Shown in pieces: positions 17,847-26,269 of a stretch of DNA of 64,000 nucleotides. Under the pieces are notes generated by a model. The model did not search any database. It saw only the letters and a list, made by a program, of their open reading frames with translations, and had not been told where the DNA came from. The DNA is taken from assembly GCA_002347685.1 (NCBI GenBank), contig DDWS01000013.1:152788-216787 (forward strand). Reading direction: 5' to 3'. Each line of letters starts with the position of its first letter. The first letter of the stretch is position 1. The translations under genes and the position numbers were made by a program. This stretch comes from Syntrophaceae bacterium UBA2280 (GTDB lineage: Bacteria; Desulfobacterota; Syntrophia; Syntrophales; Smithellaceae).

Positions 17847-20800
17847 ATGCGGTTTTCTATTTGTTTGGTCGAACCCGATGGGTATCGGTTCTCACACTTT
17901 CTTTATGATACATGCAAATACCTTTGCTATACGATTGAAGCAAACGGCTTTGATTGTTGCATGGTCAAGAATAAATTCTTCCAGGATCGAATCAATCTTA
18001 TCTTAGGCGCACACAATCTCAAAGATCCCAACGTCGTCAACATAATCCGGCGGGCGGGAAAATACATCATCATTCAATCCGAAGTTCTCACAGAAAACGG
18101 GATAGCAGGCTGGAACAACCAAGCATCTTTTACCGACGTTTATCTGCCACTAATGCTGCATGCATACGCTGTATGGGATGGCATGGAATCCAATCAGACA
18201 TACATGCAGAGGGCCGGAATCAGCGCGGATATAATTCCTCATTTCGGCTACCTTTCTGCATTGAAGGAGGTGATACCCAAAAAAAGCAAAGATATAGACT
18301 TTTTATATTATGGTTCCCTGACGCCACACAGAAAAAAGATGATAGACGAACTTAAAAAACGCGGGGGCAATGTTGTCTGTATCTTTGATGAATCTGCAAT
18401 TTTTCGAAATGATTATATTGCGAGAGCGCGCATTAACTTGGCACCAAGACAGACACCAGAAAACGACCACATGACATCAAGAATATTATATCTGCTGAAT
18501 AATCAATCAATTGTAGTTGTTGAACGTTGTCGCGACCAAGCATGGGTTGAACATTGTTTTTTATCTGCAGACACCGATAAATGGGCCGAATTGTGTATGC
18601 AGACCTTGCAGCGCTCCGATCTGGATTCACTCGCCGACCAATGCTTTGAGAATTATAAAAAACTCGATATGACAGGGCTGTTCCGGCCGCTGCTGAAAAA
18701 GCTTTGTGATGAACAAGAAATCAGCAAACCAAATATATCAATGACCTCCCAAGAGAAAAAAAGCATTATAGAAAATGATGCCCATTCAGATGATCCTGCA
18801 CCACCGTTCTTAAAAGAAATAAACATACCCGGCCTGACTTCCATCATCATCCTCACGCACAATCGGCTCGAACAAGCCAAAAAATGCGTAAAAAGCATTC
18901 GCAGGCACACGCCAGAAGCGCATGAGATTATTTTTGTCGATAACGGATCGACCGACGGCACCGTTAAATGGCTGCAAAGTCAGATTCGGGAAAATAAGAA
19001 CTATCAATTGATTGAGAATAGAGAAAACGTTGGCGTGGCAAAGGGCCGCAATCAGGGCATGAATCTATCACAAGGGGAATTTCTACTGCTTCTGGATAAT
19101 GATGTCATCGTCAGTGAAGGCTGGCTATCCGGCATGCAGGAATGCCTGAAGCACGCGCCGGATGCCGGCATTGTCGGACCGATGACCAACAGCAAATCTG
19201 GTCTTCAGCAGATAGCGGATGAATCTTATCGATCGGTCGATTATCTCGATAAGTACGTGGCAAAGTTTAAAGAGCAATACCGTCATCGCCGGATTTCCAG
19301 CCGAAACATCACGGGATTCTGCCTGTTGTTCAAGCGCGCCCTGGTGGAGAAGATCGGCCTGCTCGATGAACGCTTTGACACCGGTCGTTTTGAAGATGAG
19401 GATTTCTGCTGGCGCTCGGCGCTGGAGGATTATCGGAACTACATCGCGGGGGATGTTTTTGTCCACCATAACGGAAGTAAAACATTGCCGGGTGATCGGA
19501 AAATCTTAGAGACAAAGTGGACGCTCAGCATGGCCAGCCCCGAGGGAAAGAAGCTGGCGGTGCTGAGGGCAACAGAGTTGGCCAATACCTATTATGTAAA
19601 AGGGTATATGGATCAGGCCGTGGAAACACTGGTCAATTGTATAAAATATACGCCGGACGAGCCGCAAATTTATTATGAGCTGACCCGTTTTTTCATTGAA
19701 TCTAAAAAATTTCCCGAAGCAAGGGACGTTGTCGCCTCCATGCCGGAAACGGCGAAAAACCATTTGAGAGGGCTGGAATGCGCAAGTTATGCCAAAGAGG
19801 GCTTAGGGCTGGATGATGAAGCGGCGGCCTTTGCCGATCAGATGTTGTCTCAACACGAAAACAATTCCGCAGCACTGAATCTGAAAGGCGTTTTGGCATT
19901 CAAAGAAGGTAAAAAGGAAAAAGCGCAGGATTTCTTCCAAAAAGCGATCAGCGCCGATCCGGGTTACGCAGAAGCCTATACCAACCTGGGTGTTTTGTAC
20001 TGGGGAATGGAAAATACGGATGCAGCTTTTTCCCATCTGAAAAAAGGGTTTATGCTGTCACCTGCGATTCCTGATGCCAGTTCACTTTATTATTCGGTCG
20101 TCTCGTCTTTAGGCCGTTTTTCTGAAGCCGAATCGGATTTCAAAGAAGCCTGTCGTCTAAATCCCAACCACAAAAATCTTGCTTTTCTCCTGATTGATAT
20201 TCTCATTCAACAGGGCAAGTTTGATGCAGCAATCATCAAGATCGAAGATGCGCTTGCCTTGTTTGGACTCGACGATGGCACTCTGAAAGCGGCTCTGGCT
20301 GTTCGCGAAAAGATCGGCCCGATGGAAATCGAAAAACCGGGCCAAAAAGGATCCTTGTCCATTTGCATGATTGTAAAAAATGAGGAAAAGCATCTGGTCA
20401 GATGCTTAAAAAGCGTCCGGGATGTGGTTGATGAAATGATCATTGTTGATACGGGCTCGACGGATAAAACGGTTAATATCGCAAAAATATTTGGCGCAAA
20501 AATTTACGAATTCCCCTGGACGGGCGATTTTGCCGCAGCCCGTAATGAGTCGCTAAAATATGCGACCGGTGATTGGACGCTAATCCTCGACGCCGACGAA
20601 GTCATCGCCGAACGTGATTTTGATGAATTGAAAACATCAATCCACAAGCGCTCACCATCAAAAGCCGCCTATTCGATTGCCACAAGGAATTATACCAACG
20701 ATATCGGACTGCTCGGGTTTGCACCCAACGATGGAAAGCATTCGGAAGAAGCAGGTGCCGGATGGGTGCCGAGCGCAAAGGTCCGTCTGGCACCACGAGG

Positions 20801-21611
20801 AAAAGATATATTTTTTATCAATCCGGTCCATGAGCTACTGGAGCCATCATTAAAATCAACTAAAATCCCCATCTATCCCAGCAAGATTATCGTTCATCAT
20901 TATGGAAAGTTAGACATTCATAAAGACGCTCAAAAGGGCGAAGATTACTATCTGTTAGGAAAAATCAAGTACGAAAGCGATCCGACAAACTTGAAAGCTA
21001 TTTTTGAACTGGCCAAGCAGTCCCATTTGCTCAATAAGTATGACGAGGCCACAGAGCTGTGGCTCAAGCTCCTGGCACTTATAGAAGCCGACCCTCAATC
21101 ATCAGGTTTTCAGGAAATTGTCCGGAGTACTCACGGGGATCCCTTGCCGGAAATTTATATTCAGCTTGCCTCGGCCTACTTGCTGCAGGATCGTTTTGAT
21201 GAGGCTTTGCAGACAGCAAGCAAAACGCTGGAGGCTAAAGTTAAGCTCAAAGAATATATCAATATTTACGCGTTGTGCGAAATCATAGCCGGTTCGTTGG
21301 ACAAAGCATCTTATGAACTCAAAGAAACCCTTAAAACAGCGCCCGACTACGCGCCCGCACATCTATTGATGGCCGTCATTTCCTGTTTGAAAGGGGAAAA
21401 AGAACAAACGCAGGAACTATTGGGACTATTGCGGCAAAAACAAATCCAGATAACGGGCCACTTAAACAAGCTAGCCAAGCAACTTTATACTCGCGCGAGG
21501 AAGGATGAGGCGTTACTGATTCTCAACGCAACGATTGAAAACAATATAAGCAATGCTGAAACAATCGCGCTGCTTGAGGAATACCAGAAAGGGCAACGGA
21601 ATACTGGTTGA
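17847..21611 (+). CDS. Multi-domain glycosyltransferase with TPR repeats
   Basis: A 1254-residue cytoplasmic protein. Residues 1-300 resemble the GT-B type CgeB/DUF3880 glycosyltransferases (IDFLYYGSLTPHRKKMI, then LAPRQTPENDHMTSRI). Residues 330-570 are a GT2 domain (SIIILTHNRLEQAKKCVKSI, LLLLDNDVIV with the DxD, RFEDEDFCWR). Residues 575-820 are TPR repeats (AYTNLGVLYWG). Residues 837-1010 are a second GT2 domain of the WaaE/SunS kind (SICMIVKNEEKHLVRCLKSV, LILDADE). Residues 1030-1254 are more TPR. It is the last gene of the cluster, 12 bases after the FkbM gene, and immediately precedes the flagellin locus. Three transferase modules plus TPR suggest a processive flagellin glycosyltransferase; this is inference. 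Confidence 0.87.
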   Translation: MRFSICLVEPDGYRFSHFLYDTCKYLCYTIEANGFDCCMVKNKFFQDRINLILGAHNLKDPNVVNIIRRAGKYIIIQSEVLTENGIAGWNNQASFTDVYLPLMLHAYAVWDGMESNQTYMQRAGISADIIPHFGYLSALKEVIPKKSKDIDFLYYGSLTPHRKKMIDELKKRGGNVVCIFDESAIFRNDYIARARINLAPRQTPENDHMTSRILYLLNNQSIVVVERCRDQAWVEHCFLSADTDKWAELCMQTLQRSDLDSLADQCFENYKKLDMTGLFRPLLKKLCDEQEISKPNISMTSQEKKSIIENDAHSDDPAPPFLKEINIPGLTSIIILTHNRLEQAKKCVKSIRRHTPEAHEIIFVDNGSTDGTVKWLQSQIRENKNYQLIENRENVGVAKGRNQGMNLSQGEFLLLLDNDVIVSEGWLSGMQECLKHAPDAGIVGPMTNSKSGLQQIADESYRSVDYLDKYVAKFKEQYRHRRISSRNITGFCLLFKRALVEKIGLLDERFDTGRFEDEDFCWRSALEDYRNYIAGDVFVHHNGSKTLPGDRKILETKWTLSMASPEGKKLAVLRATELANTYYVKGYMDQAVETLVNCIKYTPDEPQIYYELTRFFIESKKFPEARDVVASMPETAKNHLRGLECASYAKEGLGLDDEAAAFADQMLSQHENNSAALNLKGVLAFKEGKKEKAQDFFQKAISADPGYAEAYTNLGVLYWGMENTDAAFSHLKKGFMLSPAIPDASSLYYSVVSSLGRFSEAESDFKEACRLNPNHKNLAFLLIDILIQQGKFDAAIIKIEDALALFGLDDGTLKAALAVREKIGPMEIEKPGQKGSLSICMIVKNEEKHLVRCLKSVRDVVDEMIIVDTGSTDKTVNIAKIFGAKIYEFPWTGDFAAARNESLKYATGDWTLILDADEVIAERDFDELKTSIHKRSPSKAAYSIATRNYTNDIGLLGFAPNDGKHSEEAGAGWVPSAKVRLAPRGKDIFFINPVHELLEPSLKSTKIPIYPSKIIVHHYGKLDIHKDAQKGEDYYLLGKIKYESDPTNLKAIFELAKQSHLLNKYDEATELWLKLLALIEADPQSSGFQEIVRSTHGDPLPEIYIQLASAYLLQDRFDEALQTASKTLEAKVKLKEYINIYALCEIIAGSLDKASYELKETLKTAPDYAPAHLLMAVISCLKGEKEQTQELLGLLRQKQIQITGHLNKLAKQLYTRARKDEALLILNATIENNISNAETIALLEEYQKGQRNTG

Positions 21612-21699
21612 TCGTGGATGGTGAAGGGACAAAGACGGTTATTCCGAACACATGTGAGGAATCACAGGGCAACGACTTTTATTAGAAACAAGATGGAAT

Positions 21700-22083
21700 T
21701 TAATCCGCCGGACTGCCACGGAGCCCGGCGGCCAGATTCAGGTTGATATCCATAATGATCTTGAGCTTTTCCGGCTGAGGGTCGGCCATGATCTGAATGA
21801 TGCGGTTGTCGATAAATACACTGAGCGTCAGGATGCTCTGGCGGATCTCGATCGGAAGCGGATTATCGTCTCTGACCAGTTCCGACTGGAGGATGCTCCA
21901 GACGACCTGGTTGGTTCTAAGCGCTTCGGCCAAGAGGTCATCACGATCAGGCGTGTCCCAGTTTTTCACGCAATCGGACAAAAGCAGCGCGCAACGTGTC
22001 AGCGCGGCGGCCTCGATGTCTCTCCCCGACATATTATCGGTTTTCTGTGCTGTTCGATAGGCTTCGAGTTCTCTCGGATACAC
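21700..22083 (-). CDS. flaF: Flagellar regulator FlaF, copy 1
   Basis: A 127-residue FlaF-family protein, needed in Caulobacter for flagellin synthesis and secretion and acting with FlbT. It contains EAYRTAQK, ALTRCALLL, EALRTNQVVWSILQSEL and a C-terminal INLNLAAGLRG. The GTG start follows a G-rich CAGGGGG. It is strongly similar over its whole length to the copy at 23322-23705 and stands alone here, convergent with the glycosyltransferase, with its own sigma-28-like promoter upstream. Confidence 0.88.
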   Translation of the reverse strand: MYPRELEAYRTAQKTDNMSGRDIEAAALTRCALLLSDCVKNWDTPDRDDLLAEALRTNQVVWSILQSELVRDDNPLPIEIRQSILTLSVFIDNRIIQIMADPQPEKLKIIMDINLNLAAGLRGSPAD

Positions 22084-22118
22084 CGCCCACCCCCTGACCC
22101 TTTTTTATGACTATTACT

Positions 22119-22146
22119 TTATCGGTATTTACAAGAGAAACATTAA
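22119..22146 (-). promoter_or_regulatory. Sigma-28-like promoter of flaF copy 1
   Basis: On the minus strand TTAA (22146-22143), 16 bases, then ACCGATAA (22126-22119), against the FliA pattern TAAA-N15-GCCGATAA. It ends 35 bases before the GTG start. The same 16-base spacing recurs before flagellin and the TPR gene. Confidence 0.55.
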
Positions 22147-22286
22147 GCCCATGCAACGTAATAGATACTTTCAAGGCTGATCATAATCGTCGATAAAACC
22201 TGACCAATCTTGATGATACTGGCATTTATCGGATGAATAATGTAGGATAGCAGACACAAAGGCAAACGATATTGCAGAGGAAAACT

Positions 22287-22664
22287 GTGAAAAACGATAT
22301 CTGTCATGAACTGCGGAACAAAAAACCCCTTATGCCGGTTCTGCCGGATGAGCAAAAAGTGAACGAGCAGGATTCTCTTTCGTTATCTTTGCTACGACCA
22401 TCTTTGTTCTGGGATGTGAATCCGGATAGGCTGGACGCAGACCGGCATGCAGCCTTCATTATTGTCCGTGTTATGGAACGCGGCACACGGGAAGATGTCA
22501 ACACCGTCTGGCATTATTACGGTGAGGAGACTATAAAAATACATCTTTTAGCCGCGAGATCATTGCATAAAAAGACCATTTCCTATTTTGCAAATAAGTT
22601 CAGTGTCAGCCGCGCACAATTTAAAAGCTTTCACCACGGAGAGCAGGTCCAGCCATGGCCTTAA
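22287..22664 (+). CDS. Probable antitoxin partner (DUF6922-like)
   Basis: A 125-residue protein with LFWDVNPDRLDADRHAAFIIVRVMERGTREDV, a pattern found in small proteins encoded just upstream of AbiEii-type nucleotidyltransferases. It is presumably the antitoxin or regulator of the pair. Start GTG 22287 has AGAGGA six bases upstream; an in-frame TTG at 22272 is less likely. Its last bases overlap the toxin start by 10, indicating coupling. Function is inferred from the pairing. Confidence 0.7.
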   Translation: MKNDICHELRNKKPLMPVLPDEQKVNEQDSLSLSLLRPSLFWDVNPDRLDADRHAAFIIVRVMERGTREDVNTVWHYYGEETIKIHLLAARSLHKKTISYFANKFSVSRAQFKSFHHGEQVQPWP

Positions 22665-23272
22665 CAGAAATTATTAAAATAGCCGTTACTGACGATGTTC
22701 TAACGCTTCTTCATAGAATTATGCAGGATGCGGTTTTTGATGATTTTTATCTGGTTGGCGGTACAGCGCTGGCTTTGCAAATTGGACACCGCGTATCGAT
22801 AGATATCGACCTTTTTACGGGTGAAATATTCGATACCGACCAAATCAGCGATTATATCTGTCATGTTTACGAAGGTAAAGAAATAGAGGTGGAACGAAAC
22901 ACCGTTCGAGCAATCATCGATAGCATCAAGCTCGATTTAATGACTCACAAGTATCCATTGCTTGAACCACTCGAAAAAAAAGAGAATATCCGCATGGCAA
23001 ATCTAAAAGACATCGCCGCTATGAAAATTAACGCCATTGCCAGTCGGGGAAGCAAAAAGGATTTCTGGGATTTTGCCGCCCTGCTTGATTTCTTTCAGGC
23101 ACAGGAAATGCTTTCGTTTTTTCAATCCAAGTATTCCAATGCAAACGTATGGCACGCCGAAAAATCTTTGTCGTATTTCGACGACGCCGACCTGGAGCCT
23201 GACCCAAATGACATAACAGGGAAAAACTGGGAGGAAATCAAGCAACGCATCAACAGTTCACTAAAGGTTTGA
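22655..23272 (+). CDS. Nucleotidyltransferase AbiEii/AbiGii-type toxin
   Basis: A 205-residue member of the AbiEii/MenA-like nucleotidyltransferase family, the toxin half of type IV toxin-antitoxin and phage-defence systems. FYLVGGTALALQIGHR (residues 31-46) gives the GG-T motif, SIDIDLF (48-54) the metal-binding aspartates, and AMKINAIASRGSKKDFWD the conserved lysine motif. Family toxins transfer nucleotides to tRNA or other targets. It is an accessory gene wedged between two flagellar regulators, so it was probably acquired or moved by recombination there. Confidence 0.88.
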   Translation: MALTEIIKIAVTDDVLTLLHRIMQDAVFDDFYLVGGTALALQIGHRVSIDIDLFTGEIFDTDQISDYICHVYEGKEIEVERNTVRAIIDSIKLDLMTHKYPLLEPLEKKENIRMANLKDIAAMKINAIASRGSKKDFWDFAALLDFFQAQEMLSFFQSKYSNANVWHAEKSLSYFDDADLEPDPNDITGKNWEEIKQRINSSLKV

Positions 23273-23282
23273 AATTTTTAGA

Positions 23283-23315
23283 CCTACAGCCTAACAGCCC
23301 ACAGCCTAATAGCCT
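23283..23315. repeat. Short degenerate heptamer array (CCTACAG type)
   Basis: Five successive degenerate units read CCTACAG, CCTAACAG, CCCACAG, CCTAATAG, CCTTTAA. Its reverse complement closely matches the array at 32679-32703. It fills the gap between the convergent toxin gene and flaF copy 2. Confidence 0.6.
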
Positions 23316-23321
23316 TTAATA

Positions 23322-23705
23322 TCATTCCGCCGCGCTGCCTCTGAGCCCCGCGGCGAGATTCAGGTTAATGTCGATGACGATCTTGAGTTTTTCCGGTTCG
23401 GGATTCGCCATAACATCAATAATTCGTTTATCAACAAAAAGGCTGAGTGTCAGGATGTTGTTGCGAATCTCGACGGGCAGGGGATTGTCATCTTTCACCA
23501 GCTCCGATTGTAGAATACTCCAGACCACCTGGTTGGTTCTGAGCGCCTCGGCTAAATTTTCATCACGGTCGGGGGCATTCCAGTGTTTACGGCAATCCTC
23601 CAGCAAGAGTGCGCAACGGGTCAGCGCAGCGGCTTCAATATCGCGGCCGGACATATTATTGGAATTCTGTGCGGTTCTATAGGCTTCGAGTTGCAGTGCG
23701 TACAC
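23322..23705 (-). CDS. flaF: Flagellar regulator FlaF, copy 2
   Basis: A 127-residue FlaF protein, the same length as copy 1 when the GTG at 23705 is used. That start gives VYALQLEAYRTAQ against VYPRELEAYRTAQ in copy 1 and has a strong GGGAGGT (complement of 23714-23720) upstream; an ATG nine codons earlier is also possible. It overlaps the end of flbT by 29 bases and is the last gene of the flagellin operon. FlaF and FlbT jointly tune flagellin translation in Caulobacter; the same role is inferred. Confidence 0.88.
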   Translation of the reverse strand: MYALQLEAYRTAQNSNNMSGRDIEAAALTRCALLLEDCRKHWNAPDRDENLAEALRTNQVVWSILQSELVKDDNPLPVEIRNNILTLSLFVDKRIIDVMANPEPEKLKIVIDINLNLAAGLRGSAAE

Positions 23706-24084
23706 GGTTGATGACCTCCCGTTCGTATTCAATGAGTTTTTTCGTTTGTTTCAGCGCCTGATAATGCCGGTCGTTGAGAATATCGTTGCTGATCTCCTGC
23801 AACATTGGCTTGGTGGAAGGCGCCGCCTGGGCCACATCCTTGACCAGTTCCCAGTAAATCTTGTGATGCTCCGGAAGATTCTTGCCATCGATATACATGA
23901 GCTGAATGGCAAAATAAATTTTCTTGCACGGAGTGTCCGCCGACTGAAGCGTCAGAATATCTTTTTCCCGCAGGATCGGCACATCGTTTTCAAGCACAAA
24001 GGTACTTTTGGCATCGCCGTTGGCGATGACCGCGCCGCCGAGAATGAATTTTTCGTGCGGCTTGAGCGTTATTTTTAGGGCCAT
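23677..24084 (-). CDS. flbT: Flagellar biosynthesis repressor FlbT
   Basis: A 135-residue FlbT-family protein: MALKITLKPHEKFILGGAVIANGD, then LREKDILTLQSADTPCKKIYFAIQLMYID, which match the small beta-rich FlbT fold. In Caulobacter FlbT binds the flagellin mRNA leader and represses its translation until hook completion. Here it lies in the same operon as flagellin, seven bases after the unknown gene and overlapping flaF, so post-transcriptional feedback on flagellin is likely. Confidence 0.9.
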   Translation of the reverse strand: MALKITLKPHEKFILGGAVIANGDAKSTFVLENDVPILREKDILTLQSADTPCKKIYFAIQLMYIDGKNLPEHHKIYWELVKDVAQAAPSTKPMLQEISNDILNDRHYQALKQTKKLIEYEREVINRVRTATRSL

Positions 24085-24091
24085 AGCAAAC

Positions 24092-24574
24092 CTATGCCTC
24101 CAGTTTCAGGATCGAGCCGGGTTGAATATTATCTTTCGACACGGCCAGGCTTCGGGACAAAGTATCCCGAAGAGTCTTCAGGTTGTCAACAGCATTGGCG
24201 ATTTGCTGATCGTTCGCGTCATCTTTCAATTTCTCGCCGGAAACGGCTTGTTTGATTTCCGGGCTAAGCGATGAGCGCTCGACCTCCACCTGAATGTTCC
24301 TGACCTCGCTGATGAGATCCATTCGCTGGTAGGTTGCTATGGGGAAAAAAGGCGGATCCTTAACTTCATTGAGGTTCCACTGTTTCTGCAGAGCATTCAC
24401 GCGTTCCGCGATCCCCAGCAACCGGGCACTGCTGGTTTCCACCCCCGCTCTCGGCGCGGGTGCGCTTCGGTCGGAAGACAAAACCTGCCTGTTGTCGTCG
24501 CTGGAGCTGTTCGAACCGCCAGGGCGAATCGCATTCTGCAGTCCCTGATACGGGTTAATTTGATTAATCATCAT
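24092..24574 (-). CDS. Unknown protein of the flagellin operon
   Basis: A 160-residue protein not recognised. No signal peptide and no cysteine. The N-terminus (INQINPYQGLQNA) is followed by a serine/asparagine/proline-rich, probably disordered stretch to about residue 47, then a predicted helical bundle (ARLLGIAERVNALQKQWNLN..., IRQ/VEVERS..., LKTLRDTLSRSLAVSKDNI). The size and helical C-terminus would suit a flagellar export chaperone or flagellin-binding regulator. Position between flagellin and flbT is the only functional clue. Two adjacent ATGs make the exact start ambiguous by one codon. Confidence 0.65.
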   Translation of the reverse strand: MMINQINPYQGLQNAIRPGGSNSSSDDNRQVLSSDRSAPAPRAGVETSSARLLGIAERVNALQKQWNLNEVKDPPFFPIATYQRMDLISEVRNIQVEVERSSLSPEIKQAVSGEKLKDDANDQQIANAVDNLKTLRDTLSRSLAVSKDNIQPGSILKLEA

Positions 24575-24593
24575 TTTTCTGTACCGAAAGAAC

Positions 24594-24624
24594 CGGGTGG
24601 AGGGGAATTCTTCCCCTCCACCCG
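24594..24624 (-). other. Strong hairpin after flagellin
   Basis: CGGGTGGAGGGGAA and TTCCCCTCCACCCG form a perfect 14-base-pair stem with a three-base loop, 20 bases after the flagellin stop. No T-run follows on the minus strand. It is more likely an mRNA-stabilising or partial-termination structure, setting flagellin above its downstream regulators, than a full terminator. Confidence 0.75.
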
Positions 24625-24643
24625 ATGCCTGGTTATGTTTCTA

Positions 24644-25960
24644 CTACTGGAACAATCTCAGAACCGACTGGGCTGCCTGTGCCGACATGCTCAGAGCGGT
24701 CGTGCTGAGAGACTGACGGGTCTGCAGCATCAGCATGTTCGCGCCTTCTTCGTTCGCGTCAGCCAGGGTCAGCTTGTCCGCGCCTTGGGTCAGCGTGTTA
24801 ATCATGTTCGTCGAGAAATCCTGACGAACGGTGATGATACTCAGGTTGCCGGATAGCTTGGACGATTCAGAACGAAGCGTGATTAAAGCAGTATCCAGAG
24901 CAGCCAGATCGGTATCAATGTTGCCGCCGTCTGTCCAGGTTGCCGCATTAATGCCCAGATCGGCTGCAGCGGCGCTAAAGCCCACCACTTCCAGATCGAT
25001 CCCTTCAAATTTCACAGTCAGCGTATCTGCGCTCAGGAGATTTTTCCCCTTGTAGCCTGAGTCTTCCGCCAACGCAGTCAACTGAGTCAGCAGGGTGTTG
25101 TACTGTCCCTGCAAGGAGACGAGTTCCGGGGAGGGCACTTCAGTATATGTCACACTGACTGCGCCTACGGCAGAAACTGTCGCTGTTTCAACACCTGTGA
25201 TAGCGCCTAGTTCACCTTGCAATGCTGTAAAGGCGGCCGTAGCAGAAGCGCCGGTTGCCGAATACGCAGTTGTACCAATTGAGAAGGTAGCGGTTTCTAC
25301 GTGCGCGACAGGCCCTGCAGCCCCAGTCGCATCTCCAGCAGTGACAGCGGTGCCTGTAATACTGCCTGCAGCAACATCAGCTGCAGCGTTCGAAATAGTG
25401 ATAACTTCACCTGTAGCGGAGGCTGTATAACCTGTCAAAGCATCTATCTTGGCAGCCAGATCTGTAGCAGATCCGTCAAAACTGGTGGCACCGCCTGCAT
25501 CCGTATTGACCGCAAACGTCGTGGTGCCGATGACGATGGTTTGACCCGTGGTAGTCAGACCTCCAGTGGTCAATGTTAATGTTGCGTTCGCATAGGAGGT
25601 TACTGTAGCAACGGCAGTTCCGGTCACTTCATCAGGTGTCGTGGCGGGTGCCGCGCTCAGAGCGGACTGCGCAAGACCTTTGGCCTGTTCAATCATTGCA
25701 CTGATGGCCGTGATACCTTTGTCGGCGGCGGTGATCGTCTGAACGGCCTGTCCCATGGCATCCTTCAAACCATCAATGATGGACGCACGCGAGGTCAGTG
25801 ACTGAGCCGCGAAGAATGATACGGGATTGTCAATAGCGGTGTTAACTTTTTTGCCTGTCGCCAGGCGGCTTTGGGTTCTGTCTAAAAGATCAACGGTGTT
25901 CTGAAGTGCTAAAAGGTTGGATCTCATACCGGAAGTTAATGATACGTCGTTAATAGCCAT
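24644..25960 (-). CDS. fliC: Flagellin
   Basis: A 438-residue flagellar filament subunit. The conserved N-terminal coiled-coil domain covers about residues 1-110 (SNLLALQNTVDLLDRTQSRLATGKKVN, NPVSFFAAQSLTSRA) and the C-terminal domain about 330-438, ending ALSMSAQAAQSVLRLFQ. The central 200 residues are an alanine-, glycine- and threonine-rich variable domain with very few charged residues, offering many serine/threonine sites for O-glycosylation by the nearby cluster. AAGGAG stands close to the ATG. It is the first gene of an operon with the unknown gene, flbT and flaF. Confidence 0.96.
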   Translation of the reverse strand: MAINDVSLTSGMRSNLLALQNTVDLLDRTQSRLATGKKVNTAIDNPVSFFAAQSLTSRASIIDGLKDAMGQAVQTITAADKGITAISAMIEQAKGLAQSALSAAPATTPDEVTGTAVATVTSYANATLTLTTGGLTTTGQTIVIGTTTFAVNTDAGGATSFDGSATDLAAKIDALTGYTASATGEVITISNAAADVAAGSITGTAVTAGDATGAAGPVAHVETATFSIGTTAYSATGASATAAFTALQGELGAITGVETATVSAVGAVSVTYTEVPSPELVSLQGQYNTLLTQLTALAEDSGYKGKNLLSADTLTVKFEGIDLEVVGFSAAAADLGINAATWTDGGNIDTDLAALDTALITLRSESSKLSGNLSIITVRQDFSTNMINTLTQGADKLTLADANEEGANMLMLQTRQSLSTTALSMSAQAAQSVLRLFQ

Positions 25961-26026
25961 GATTTGTTCTCCTTTTCTAGGTTGTTATCTGACCATTCTG
26001 GCCAGGGGGTTAAATTTTGCCGATGG

Positions 26027-26054
26027 CTGTCGGCTATTCTGCTTTTTCTATTTG
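26027..26054 (-). promoter_or_regulatory. Candidate sigma-28 promoter of flagellin
   Basis: On the minus strand CAAA (26054-26051), 16 bases, then GCCGACAG (26034-26027), close to FliA TAAA-N15-GCCGATAA. It leaves a leader of about 60 bases before the flagellin ATG, the kind of leader on which FlbT acts. Confidence 0.45.
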
Positions 26055-26082
26055 ACTGACTCTTTTCTGCCCACCTCCTTCT

Positions 26083-26096
26083 CGACATATATGTCG
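26083..26096. promoter_or_regulatory. Perfect 14-bp palindrome, possible operator
   Basis: CGACATATATGTCG is a perfect palindrome lying in the divergent region between flagellin and the TPR gene, about 30 bases upstream of the putative flagellin -35. It may bind a dimeric regulator. Confidence 0.35.
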
Positions 26097-26227
26097 TTCG
26101 CTTTGATTCTGTTATCGGAAATGTCATACAAAACTTTAGGGGTTTTTGGAAAAATCTAAAAATAATCAAAAAAATCGAGGTGATGGGCAAGAGGCTACAG
26201 CCCTTCGAATCTTTCATCTTCCCCATC

Positions 26228-26269
26228 CACTATTCACCAGCCACCATCCACCATCCACCGCCCCTCCCC
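26228..26269. repeat. Heptamer array, CACNNNN type
   Basis: Six heptamers in a row: CACTATT, CACCAGC, CACCATC, CACCATC, CACCGCC, CCTCCCC. It ends exactly where the putative sigma-28 -35 element of the TPR gene begins. Unit-number change here could alter promoter context. Confidence 0.6.
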
